NCBI GenBank assembly: GCA_019420945.1
Contig: JAHZGF010000003.1
Coordinates: 6,604 to 70,603, forward strand
Direction of reading: 5' to 3'
Origin: Clostridiales bacterium
GTDB lineage: Bacteria; Bacillota; Clostridia; Oscillospirales; Oscillospiraceae
DNA length: 64,000 nt
Part shown: positions 50,199 through 57,265 of the stretch, piece after piece
Numbering within the stretch: position 1 is the first letter of the stretch
Layout: every line of letters starts with the position of its first letter
Notes under the pieces: model-generated
Told to the model about the DNA's origin: nothing
Databases searched by the model: none
Seen by the model: the letters and a program-made list of their open reading frames with translations, nothing else
Program-made: the position numbers and the translations under genes

Positions 50199-52481
50199 TT
50201 ACTGATTTCCCATCATCATATCGTAATGCTGCTTTTGCTCCATAGCGTCAAATATCATTTCAAAGATATTCCGACACTCCTCGGCATTCAGGCAGTCCTC
50301 AACAAAGTCCTTTCCATCGCTCATGCCGATTGAGCTTGCGTTGATATACGAAAGCATAGCTGCAGCAAGCTGAAACTTTTCTTCGTCATCGTTACCGTCG
50401 GCATCTTTAAATCGGCCTTCTGCTTTTCCCTGGACTAAAATTACCTGTCGTAACTGCGAGCCCTCGTAACCGCACAACTGAAGAAAGTAATACTCCAGAA
50501 TGCGCCGAATCACATTCATCAAGGGAACAGCTGATTTTACTTCTTTGTACTCATCCCATAGCGCCGCATAGGAATTTTTGACAGGGTTAATATTTATCCG
50601 TTCCGTCGGAGCATTCGGATTGACATCGTCACACATCTTTATGGTGGATTTCGTTCCGATTTTACGGATTAAGTAAAATGACGCATAATCATATTTTGAC
50701 ACATAGCTGTAAGAAACCTCACGGTGAAAGTAAGCGTTGTGGGTAAGGATAAAAATCTGCTTGATGAAATTGCCCTTGGCAGTTCTATTTCGGTTGTCCG
50801 CGTTATTTCGACATATTTCAACCATTTGCCGAACAAGGGTACTTACGATAAACAGAGAACCGCTATCCATGCTGGAAACAGGATCGTCAATGACAATGAT
50901 TTTCTCTCTGGTTTCTCCATCAGCTGAGTCACTGCCCTGCACAAGGTGATAAAAATACAGAAACGCTATAAAGTTCTTTTCGCCCTCACTTAAATTATCG
51001 GCTATGGAATTGTCGGAACGGCGAACCTCATAGACATTATCCACTCCGGGTTTCGGCTGAAGACTGAAGCCGCGCATACCGGAATCCCGCAGCATTTGAT
51101 TGATGCTGTCCTTCGCAGTGTCCGTTTCTACCGTTTTTGTGCGAAGGGTCTTTAGCTGTGCTTTAATTCTTTCGAGTGTTGCATTCTGCGCTTCAATGTC
51201 TGTATCAAGGGCATCCAATTCAGTTTGCATAGCAGCATCCGCTTTTCTGTGAGCATCAATGACATCCTTCAGCATAAAAGCAAGCAGGCTGAACACCACA
51301 TTTGTGCATTCCACTCTCTTGGTAGGTCTGGCTGCCACAACAGCGTTATTGGCATCGATCAGTGAATTAAAAGCGTTAATAATGACAGCTACTTCGTCGA
51401 GGATTGGAGCAATATCCGTTAGTTCTACCACGGATGCAGGGTTCTCCACTTTAGCCTTTATTTTTTCTATATTATTCTGAATCACCGCCTTAAGGACGGC
51501 AAGTTTATCCGAATACGGTTTGATGTCAATTTGCAGGTACAGTTCGGCGGGCGTAGCCTGCAGGGGTACAAACAAATCGTTTGCGGCCTTTTTGTACCGA
51601 GTCAAAAACTCGTCCAAAAGGCGAAGATTGTCTTGGTATCTGTTATCAAAACTGTCTATAAAGGTCTGTTCAAAATTTCCGCGAAGGACTTCTCCGCAAT
51701 AAGGGCATCTTCCTTTTGCGTCATGGGAATACGCATCGTGACCCTGCCGCATCCATTCCGTTGCTCCAATATCGCGCAAAAATCCGGCGAGTTCTGTGTC
51801 TGCGCTGTTCACGATTGGATTGCAGAGAATATCTTTTCCTTCCACAGAGTCAACAGCATCGGGATCAGAAATGCCATTAAATCTTTGGTAGTGCTTTGCG
51901 GTCTCAGAATATGCCGACTCATACAGCCTGCGAAGTTTATCCATATCCGCATCTGCCGGTGCGTGTTTCATGATTTCACGAACAAACGGATCGGATTTAC
52001 CTTTTTTATCCATCGTACCCGGAAACATTTCACGGATAGCCTTGCCGCGGTCCCAGCATTCCTTCAAAAAATCTTTGTACAACTTATCCTTTGCCGCCGC
52101 AGTCTTGTCGCGTTTATCGCTCGCCTCGGCCAGCATCTTCTTTACACGGGAGCGTTCTTCTGAAGCCTCATCAATTTGCTGCTGAATTTCAGCATTTTTT
52201 GCATTAAGGGTGAAAACACCCCTTAAATTGCGATAACTGCGAAAGTTCTCATCAATAAAATCCTGGTTATAAACGAGCGGAAGATAATCTGCCGCTGTTC
52301 TTCCGGGAGCGTATGTTACGCCAGCTCCACTTTTTATTGCTTTTGCTATCGTAGACTTGCCGGCACCGTTATTGCCAAAGAAAAAGTTTACATAGGTAGG
52401 CTCGATATAGGCGTGGCTGTCCTTATAACTTGCGTCCGTCAAATCTATGCGGATAATTTCTGATTTGATTTTCTCGGCCAT
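50199..52481 (-). CDS. AAA_13 family ATPase, RloC/PrrC-like, with zinc-hook motif
   Basis: This 760-residue protein has an N-terminal P-loop, FFGNNGAGKSTIAKAI (~35-50). Coiled-coil stretches lie on each side of the central motif GRCPYCGEV (~258), like the zinc hook of RloC. The C-terminal half of the ATPase has signature LSEGEKNFIAFLYF (~500), Walker B IIVIDDPVSSMD (Asp-Asp as in PrrC-type proteins) and H-loop IFILTHNAYFHRE. The last ~150 residues contain NVIRRILEYYF, whose R...E spacing is like the Arg-Glu pair of the PrrC anticodon nuclease; the expected His was not clearly located. RloC/PrrC proteins cut tRNA anticodons during phage infection. A tRNase or other effector role here is inferred. 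Confidence 0.75.
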   Translation of the reverse strand: MAEKIKSEIIRIDLTDASYKDSHAYIEPTYVNFFFGNNGAGKSTIAKAIKSGAGVTYAPGRTAADYLPLVYNQDFIDENFRSYRNLRGVFTLNAKNAEIQQQIDEASEERSRVKKMLAEASDKRDKTAAAKDKLYKDFLKECWDRGKAIREMFPGTMDKKGKSDPFVREIMKHAPADADMDKLRRLYESAYSETAKHYQRFNGISDPDAVDSVEGKDILCNPIVNSADTELAGFLRDIGATEWMRQGHDAYSHDAKGRCPYCGEVLRGNFEQTFIDSFDNRYQDNLRLLDEFLTRYKKAANDLFVPLQATPAELYLQIDIKPYSDKLAVLKAVIQNNIEKIKAKVENPASVVELTDIAPILDEVAVIINAFNSLIDANNAVVAARPTKRVECTNVVFSLLAFMLKDVIDAHRKADAAMQTELDALDTDIEAQNATLERIKAQLKTLRTKTVETDTAKDSINQMLRDSGMRGFSLQPKPGVDNVYEVRRSDNSIADNLSEGEKNFIAFLYFYHLVQGSDSADGETREKIIVIDDPVSSMDSGSLFIVSTLVRQMVEICRNNADNRNRTAKGNFIKQIFILTHNAYFHREVSYSYVSKYDYASFYLIRKIGTKSTIKMCDDVNPNAPTERININPVKNSYAALWDEYKEVKSAVPLMNVIRRILEYYFLQLCGYEGSQLRQVILVQGKAEGRFKDADGNDDEEKFQLAAAMLSYINASSIGMSDGKDFVEDCLNAEECRNIFEMIFDAMEQKQHYDMMMGNQ

Positions 52482-52493
52482 AAAGACATCTCC

Positions 52494-53147
52494 TTACACA
52501 GGCATCGGCATTCCGGGGATTCCGGCTTCCTTAAACGCCTCGAATACATTTACTTTGTGAACAGACCATGCGCTTTGATTCAGATCCGTAATGGCGCAGT
52601 CCATGTTTAATCCAAAAAAGACAGCATTTCGCTTGTCACACAGTTTTACCTGTTGTATCGGTGCAATTGGCTTAAATGCAATCTTGATATTTTTCCCTGC
52701 TACCATAATTTTCTGTATGTAGCAAAGCATACAATACTGGCTTGGTGACGTTACGCCTTTCAGCTCGGTATTCTCATGGCAGATAATCGCTGGAAAACGC
52801 TTCAATTCCGCAATGCCCGCATCTGTAAGAGTAGAGCATCTCTCAAAAATCTCCGGCGGGACATTATACTTTGTCAAAGCACGGGATGCTATAACCGAAA
52901 CGACACCATCCTTGAAAACATCATCATCGCAGGTGACTATAAGCTGATAATACTCCGTGCTAAAGGATTGAACGGCAATCATCATTTCTGCCGAGGAATC
53001 TGCCGATTGAGGATAATTGATATTGTATGTGAAATTAACCGTAGCTCCCGGCTGATTGGCTACTGTCACATTGTTTGTGCCGGTCTGCTGTAAGGCAGGA
53101 ACAGCCGACTGGTCAGCCATCTGCTTAATTATCAGATCCTTGCTCAT
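52494..53147 (-). CDS. Unrecognised protein of the RloC-like operon (217 aa)
   Basis: No known domain was recognised. The N-terminal ~50 residues are Asn/Thr/Val-rich (TGTNNVTVANQPGATVNFTY), looking like a beta-solenoid or oligomerising strand segment. The rest is mixed alpha/beta with four Cys (VTCDDD, SPSQYCMLCYIQ, LCDKRN). The stop is 12 bp before the ATPase gene. The N-terminal motif is similar in style to the C-terminus of the preceding gene product (NGEKNLNLTNNGTINFNF). The two could therefore contact each other through these strands. Confidence 0.6.
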   Translation of the reverse strand: MSKDLIIKQMADQSAVPALQQTGTNNVTVANQPGATVNFTYNINYPQSADSSAEMMIAVQSFSTEYYQLIVTCDDDVFKDGVVSVIASRALTKYNVPPEIFERCSTLTDAGIAELKRFPAIICHENTELKGVTSPSQYCMLCYIQKIMVAGKNIKIAFKPIAPIQQVKLCDKRNAVFFGLNMDCAITDLNQSAWSVHKVNVFEAFKEAGIPGMPMPV

Positions 53148-53158
53148 GATACACCGCC

Positions 53159-53722
53159 CTAAAAGTTAAAATTTATCGTACCGTTATTTGTCAGGTTCAG
53201 ATTCTTTTCTCCGTTTTGGATGACATTGATCTGCTGTTGAATAACGGTTGTATTTTTCTCTTCTTCAGTGGCACCTGATGTTTTTTCCCCATCCACGACC
53301 TCCACTTCTTCCGGCTCAGCATCGTCTTTTGATGATGCTGGGCTTTTTCTTTTTGTTTCAGCTGCGGTTTTCAAGATAGAGAGGAACAGATCGGCCAACT
53401 GTCTTCCTGCGTTAAAGCCGTCAATTGCGGGTAGGTATTTCCGAAAGCTGTCACAGAGACTTGAAACCGTCTCATCTGAAAATTCATGAATATATGACAC
53501 AAAATTCTCTGTTTCGATGTATGGGCTGATTTTTTTGGCAATTCTGGAGATGCCTGTTTGCCCATTGAAATAAGAACGGTAGGTAGTCTCGGTTGGTTCA
53601 TCTACTGCACTCTGACCATCTTCTGTTACAAGCACATCAAAGAGAGTCTTGGTAAATGCAGCCTGGCTGCTTGAACCGCCGATTATCGGATGCAGAATTT
53701 GCACAAAGTCCTTGAATTCCAT
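53159..53722 (-). CDS. Unrecognised protein of the RloC-like operon (187 aa), first gene
   Basis: The ATG at 53722 was chosen because AAGGAG (53733-53738) sits 10 nt before it; the ATG at 53731 is too close. Residues ~1-125 are helical (FKDFVQILHPIIGGSSSQAA). A charged linker (~128-158) is followed by a terminal Asn/Thr-rich strand motif, VIQQQINVIQNGEKNLNLTN. Short Asn-rich tails of this kind are seen on proteins tied to NTPase-based defence systems, a general impression only. It is the first gene of the operon, and the mRNA leader in front of it contains four GATAG repeats. Confidence 0.6.
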   Translation of the reverse strand: MEFKDFVQILHPIIGGSSSQAAFTKTLFDVLVTEDGQSAVDEPTETTYRSYFNGQTGISRIAKKISPYIETENFVSYIHEFSDETVSSLCDSFRKYLPAIDGFNAGRQLADLFLSILKTAAETKRKSPASSKDDAEPEEVEVVDGEKTSGATEEEKNTTVIQQQINVIQNGEKNLNLTNNGTINFNF

Positions 53723-53744
53723 ATTTTCCATCTCCTTGACGAAA

Positions 53745-53780
53745 CCTATCAAAGCCTATCAACGGCTATCTAATCCTATC
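53745..53780 (-). repeat. Four GATAG repeats at 10-bp spacing in the operon leader
   Basis: On the minus strand GATAGG, GATAGC, GATAGG and GATAGG occur at 53775-53780, 53765-53770, 53755-53760 and 53745-53750. The spacing is exactly 10 bp, so all lie on one face of the helix. They lie between the promoter and the first ribosome site. This is a probable binding array for a regulator, possibly the operon's own XRE protein. Confidence 0.75.
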
Positions 53781-53851
53781 AGCTCGATTTTCTATAATTA
53801 AGACAGAAGCTGACAGAAAACCTGTTGCTTCGACAGAGCAGCTTTCGCAAT

Positions 53852-53878
53852 TGTGCTGTTAGAAACTATTATAGCACA
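53852..53878 (-). promoter_or_regulatory. Extended -10 promoter inside a dyad, RloC-like operon
   Basis: On the minus strand TGCTATAAT lies at 53868-53876. The arms TGTGCT (53852-53857) and AGCACA (53873-53878) flank the -10 box, recalling the dyad at the DISARM-like promoter though with another sequence. The start of the first gene is ~145 bp downstream, leaving a long leader. Confidence 0.55.
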
Positions 53879-54041
53879 GATTTTTGAATTTTTCTACCCC
53901 TTTCGCTAATTTTGCATCTGCGTTTGCAAATTGTAAATCGGCAATTGCAAATCTGCTCTTTCAATCCGCCAGATAACGCATCGGTCGATCACCGGTGGCT
54001 CAACGGTACCTGACGGTTACAAGTAAATATCATCAGCTGCC

Positions 54042-54125
54042 TATTGAGCGGGTTAGCTGCAGACCGGAACGGAGGATTCTCCGTCGGGACTGTAGTTGGA
54101 TTTCTATACCCATTTTGCAGCTGAC
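54042..54125 (+). promoter_or_regulatory. Candidate structured leader with two mutually exclusive stems
   Basis: GCAGCTGAC (54117-54125) can pair with GTTAGCTGC (54052-54060, one G-U) or, over 8 bases, with TCAGCTGC (54043-54050). Only one pairing is possible at a time. A separate hairpin, ACGGAG-GATT-CTCCGT, lies between them (54069-54084). The structure ends ~45 bp before the start of the sigma-like gene, so alternative folding could control it. It does not match a riboswitch class known to me. Confidence 0.4.
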
Positions 54126-54172
54126 CATAAGAGTTTCCTTCGTTCCATGCAAATCGAACGGAGGAAATTTTT

Positions 54173-54673
54173 ATGTCAAACGAAGCAAAGAAATTCTTTA
54201 TCCCTGTTGAAGGACAAGCCATTGAGGTCAGCGAGGAAGTCTACCGGGCGTATTACCGCCCAATCTGGAATACCCGCTACCATGCCCAGAAGAACGGCGA
54301 GTGCCGCTGCCCCAAGACTCAGATCTGGAAATGCGACGGTGTTTGCCCCGGCTGCCCGTTCTACGCCGCCGGGAAGAAAGTGTCTCTCGAAACGGCCATC
54401 GGCGGCGAGGACGACGATCTGACTCTCGGAGATACGCTGGCGGACGATGCGCCGACTGCGGATTCTATCCTTATGGACGAAGAACTGCTCAAGGCGCTGT
54501 ATGACGAGCTCGACCGTCTTGACCCGGAGGGCAAGCGCATCTGCGCGCTGATGATGCACCACTCGGAGCGGGAGGCCGCTGCAATCATGGACATGGCGCG
54601 TTCCACCTTCAAGCGTCACTGGGCAAAAATCCGTGCGGAACTGCAGGACAGGCTCAAGGATTATTACATCTAA
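54173..54673 (+). CDS. Sigma-70-like regulator with Cys cluster
   Basis: The ATG follows GGAGGAAATTTTT. This 166-residue protein has an N-terminal half with a cysteine group (CRCPKTQIWKCDGVCPGCPFY) after YYRPIWNTRYHAQKN. The C-terminal half is a sigma region-4-like helix-turn-helix: LYDELDRLDPEGKRICALMM, then HHSEREAAAIMDMARSTFKR. Proteins of this build are frequent in the early region of clostridial prophages and conjugative elements and are annotated as sigma factors or sigma-like activators. It is followed by its own terminator, so it may be made separately from the replication genes. Confidence 0.72.
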   Translation: MSNEAKKFFIPVEGQAIEVSEEVYRAYYRPIWNTRYHAQKNGECRCPKTQIWKCDGVCPGCPFYAAGKKVSLETAIGGEDDDLTLGDTLADDAPTADSILMDEELLKALYDELDRLDPEGKRICALMMHHSEREAAAIMDMARSTFKRHWAKIRAELQDRLKDYYI

Positions 54674-54681
54674 CATTTCCC

Positions 54682-54730
54682 TTTATCCCTTCGGCTGCAA
54701 CTCTGCGGTCGAAGGGATAAATCTTTTTTT
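54682..54730 (+). terminator. Rho-independent terminator after the sigma-like gene
   Basis: A perfect 12-bp stem, TTTATCCCTTCG (54682-54693) with CGAAGGGATAAA (54710-54721), is followed by TCTTTTTTT. Confidence 0.88.
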
Positions 54731-54819
54731 GGCAAAATGCGGACCGCTTCGACGGCTTCCCTCCAGTGGGTACTGAGGACAGTAAGACAACTCAGCACCT
54801 CGGAAAGGAGGAACCGCCA

Positions 54820-55029
54820 ATGAACGAGTCCAAATGCACCAAGCCCGTGAGCGATGAGGAACTGATCGGTGTGCTTACGGCAATCAGCGTAGTGTCAAAG
54901 CGTCTGGCAAAAAAGCTGATTCAGCTGAACCAGACAAGTCAATCAGAGGAAGGAGGTAAACACGATGAGCAAAATGAGCGAAATGGAAGCGACCATCCGA
55001 GAGTTACGGGATATTGCATCTTCTATTAA
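54820..55029 (+). CDS. Small phage-module protein (69 aa), unrecognised
   Basis: The ATG follows GGAAAGGAGGAACCGCC, a very strong ribosome site. The helical segment PVSDEELIGVLTAISVVSKR, LAKKLIQLNQ makes up most of the protein. The last ~20 residues are encoded across the start of the next gene in another frame. No domain was recognised. It lies at the head of the replication gene series. Confidence 0.6.
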   Translation: MNESKCTKPVSDEELIGVLTAISVVSKRLAKKLIQLNQTSQSEEGGKHDEQNERNGSDHPRVTGYCIFY

Positions 55030-55273
55030 CGACATCGCCAACTGGCTGACCGATGCGTTCGGTAACACCGACAGTGCGGAAGCTGCACCCACCCCGGAAA
55101 AGACATATTCGCTCGAAGAAGTCAGAGCAATTCTGGCAGAAAAGTCAAGAGATGGCTTCACCGCTCAGATTCGTGACCTTCTTCAGAAGTATGGAGCAAC
55201 CAAGCTCTCCGAGGTGAACCCCGCCCGATACAGGGACCTTGTGGCGGATGTGGAGGTGCTGGGCAATGGGTAA
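54965..55273 (+). CDS. Small phage-module protein (102 aa), unrecognised
   Basis: The ATG follows GAAGGAGGTAAACACG. The N-terminal helix (MSEMEATIRELRDIASSIND) may form a coiled coil. A second part, TYSLEEVRAILAEKSRDGFT then LLQKYGATKLSEVNPARYRD, resembles a short SAP/LEM-like helical repeat found at the end of many phage proteins. Related short proteins sit immediately before DUF2800 genes in clostridial prophages. It overlaps the next gene by 8 bp. Confidence 0.6.
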   Translation: MSKMSEMEATIRELRDIASSINDIANWLTDAFGNTDSAEAAPTPEKTYSLEEVRAILAEKSRDGFTAQIRDLLQKYGATKLSEVNPARYRDLVADVEVLGNG

Positions 55274-56390
55274 TCACGCTCTGCTTTCCGCATCCTCATC
55301 CCACAGGTGGCTCAACTGCCCGCCTTCGGCAAGGCTGTGCGAAAGCTACGATGATAAGGGCAGCGATTTCGCCGCCGAGGGTACCGACGCCCATGCGCTC
55401 TGCGAGTATAAGCTGCGAAAAGCACTCGGTATGGCGGCGCAGAACCCGACCGAAAGCCTTACCTGGTACAGCGCCGAAATGGAGGACTGCGCTAACGGCT
55501 ATGTTGCCTTTGTAATGGAACTGGTCGCAGAAGCCAAGAAGGTCTGCACTGACCCTGTCGTGCTGATCGAGCAGCGGCTTGACTACTCCAAATATGTAAA
55601 AGAGGGCTTCGGCACCGGCGACTGCGTCATCATCGCAGACGGTACGCTGCACATTGTGGATTACAAACATGGGCGCGGAGTCCTGGTGGAAGCCGACGAT
55701 AATCCGCAAATGAAGCTGTACGCCCTCGGCGCACTGGAGCTGTTCGACTGCATCTACGATATCGACACCGTCAGCATGACGATCTACCAGCCAAGGCGCT
55801 CCAATGTCAGCACCTTCACCATTCCAAAACAGGAGCTTTGCGAATGGGCGGACAAGGTTTTGACGCCGACTGCAGAGCTGGCCTTCAACGGCAGCGGTGA
55901 ATATCACTGCGGTGAATGGTGCCAGTTCTGCAAGGCAAAAGCGGATTGCCGCGAGAGAGCCAAGGCCAATATGGAGCTTGCCCGATATGAGTTTCGGCAG
56001 CCGCCTCTGCTCACGGATGAGGAGGTCGAGGAAATCCTCGGTCAAATCGACGGGCTGACCACCTGGGCGTCCGACATCAAGGACTATGCGCTGCAGGCAG
56101 CTATCAGCGGAAAACAATGGCCCGGCTACAAGCTGGTCGAGGGTCGCTCCAACCGAAAGTACACAGACGAACACGCCGTCATCGCTGCCGTGACCGCCGC
56201 AGGGTACGACCCTTACGAGCACAAGGTTCTCGGCATTACCGCTATGACCGCGATGCTCGGGAAGAAGCAATTCAATGCAATCCTCGGTGACTTGATCACC
56301 AAGCCGCAAGGCAAACCCACGCTTGTGCCGGAAAGCGATAAAAGACCGGCAATGACAACCATTATCGATGATTTTAAGGAGGACAACTGA
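55266..56390 (+). CDS. DUF2800 protein (Cas4/RecB-like PD-(D/E)XK nuclease fold)
   Basis: The ATG at 55266 follows GTGGAGGTGCTGGGCA. This 374-residue protein opens with LLSASSSHRWLNCPPSARLC, typical of DUF2800. The nuclease core shows GTGDCVIIADGTLHIVDYKHGRG (~120-143), containing the D...DYK of the PD-(D/E)XK fold. A Cys group (YHCGEWCQFCKAKADC, ~218-233) fits the iron-sulphur cluster of Cas4/AddB-like nucleases. It probably processes DNA ends in phage recombination or replication. It is next to the SSB-like DUF2815 gene, a very common pairing. Confidence 0.85.
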   Translation: MGNHALLSASSSHRWLNCPPSARLCESYDDKGSDFAAEGTDAHALCEYKLRKALGMAAQNPTESLTWYSAEMEDCANGYVAFVMELVAEAKKVCTDPVVLIEQRLDYSKYVKEGFGTGDCVIIADGTLHIVDYKHGRGVLVEADDNPQMKLYALGALELFDCIYDIDTVSMTIYQPRRSNVSTFTIPKQELCEWADKVLTPTAELAFNGSGEYHCGEWCQFCKAKADCRERAKANMELARYEFRQPPLLTDEEVEEILGQIDGLTTWASDIKDYALQAAISGKQWPGYKLVEGRSNRKYTDEHAVIAAVTAAGYDPYEHKVLGITAMTAMLGKKQFNAILGDLITKPQGKPTLVPESDKRPAMTTIIDDFKEDN

Positions 56391-56391
56391 T

Positions 56392-56967
56392 ATGTCGAAT
56401 TCTACTACTAAGCTCGTAAACCCCATGAAGGTCATTACCGGCAAAGATACCCGCTGGTCCTACGCCAATGTCTGGGAAGCGAAATCCATCAACGGCGGTA
56501 CGCCGAAGTTCAGCGTCAGCCTCATTATTCCGAAGTCTGACACCGTGACCGTACAGAAAATCAAGGCGGCTATCCAGGCAGCCTATGAGGAGGGGCAGGC
56601 AAAGCTCAAGGGCAACGGTCGCTCCGTTCCGCCTTTGACTGCCATTAAAACGCCGCTCCGCGACGGAGATACCGAGCGCCCGGATGATCCCACCTATGCC
56701 AACAGCTACTTTATCAACGCCAACTCCGCCACCGCTCCCGGCATCGTGGACGCCGACTGCAACCCGATCCTGACCCGCTCCGAGGTTTACTCCGGCGTGT
56801 ACGGTCGCGCCAGCATCAACTTCTACGCCTTCAACAGCAATGGCAACAAAGGCATCGCCTGCGGACTGAACAACCTGCAGAAGATCCGTGACGGTGAGCC
56901 TCTCGGCGGCAAGTCCAGCGCGGCATCCGATTTCGCCACCGATGTGGACGAAGATTTCCTGTCTTGA
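56392..56967 (+). CDS. DUF2815 phage single-strand DNA-binding-like protein
   Basis: The ATG follows AAGGAGGACAACTGAT. This 191-residue protein has the DUF2815 pattern: VITGKDTRWSYANVWEAKSI, FSVSLIIPKSD, TPLRDGD, GIVDADCNPI and VYSGVYGRASINFYAFNS. The acidic C-terminus, ATDVDEDFLS, is like SSB tails that recruit partners. It is likely to coat single strands during phage replication, beside the DUF2800 nuclease and the DNA polymerase. Confidence 0.85.
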   Translation: MSNSTTKLVNPMKVITGKDTRWSYANVWEAKSINGGTPKFSVSLIIPKSDTVTVQKIKAAIQAAYEEGQAKLKGNGRSVPPLTAIKTPLRDGDTERPDDPTYANSYFINANSATAPGIVDADCNPILTRSEVYSGVYGRASINFYAFNSNGNKGIACGLNNLQKIRDGEPLGGKSSAASDFATDVDEDFLS

Positions 56968-56980
56968 GGAGGTGCGCAGC

Positions 56981-57199
56981 ATGAGTATTACCACGATTCT
57001 CTGCATTCTGCTGCTGTCCCTGTATCTGCTCCTGGCGGTGTTTTGGATCGTCAGATCCATCATTGACACCGTCGATGACCGTAAGCGCGACAAGCGTAAT
57101 GCGGCATGGGAGGAAGAACGCCGACAGCTTGAAAAGGAACACGCCCTTCGTGAGGTGGAATATCACGAAGCCCGTATGAAAGAACTCAACAAAGAGTAA
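56981..57199 (+). CDS. Small single-pass membrane protein (72 aa)
   Basis: The ATG at 56981 follows GAGGAGGTGCGCAGC. One N-terminal hydrophobic span, ITTILCILLLSLYLLLAVFW, is followed by a highly charged helical tail (RKRDKRNAAWEEERRQLEKE). The tail probably faces the cytoplasm. No family was recognised. It is inserted between the SSB-like and polymerase genes. Confidence 0.6.
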   Translation: MSITTILCILLLSLYLLLAVFWIVRSIIDTVDDRKRDKRNAAWEEERRQLEKEHALREVEYHEARMKELNKE

Positions 57200-57211
57200 T
57201 CTCCGGCCTGT

Positions 57212-57239
57212 GGGCGGTGGGAATGTTCCTGCCGCCCAT
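57212..57239 (+). repeat. Hairpin in front of the DNA polymerase gene
   Basis: The outer arms TGGGCGG (57212-57218) and CCGCCCA (57233-57239) enclose a second stem, GGAA/TTCC (57221-57224 and 57227-57230). No T run follows, so it may stabilise the mRNA or attenuate and not terminate. Confidence 0.5.
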
Positions 57240-57265
57240 TCGGGCTATGGAAAGGATTCCTGTTT

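Larger units (their letters stand above)
53723..54172. other. Divergent control region between the RloC-like operon and the phage module
   Basis: There is no gene in this ~450 bp. It holds the minus-strand promoter dyad and GATAG repeats. An AT-rich block at 53917-53972 has repeated TTTGCAAATTG/CAATTGCAAA strings. The structured leader of the sigma-like gene (54042-54125) completes it. It is also the junction between two accessory regions. Confidence 0.55.
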
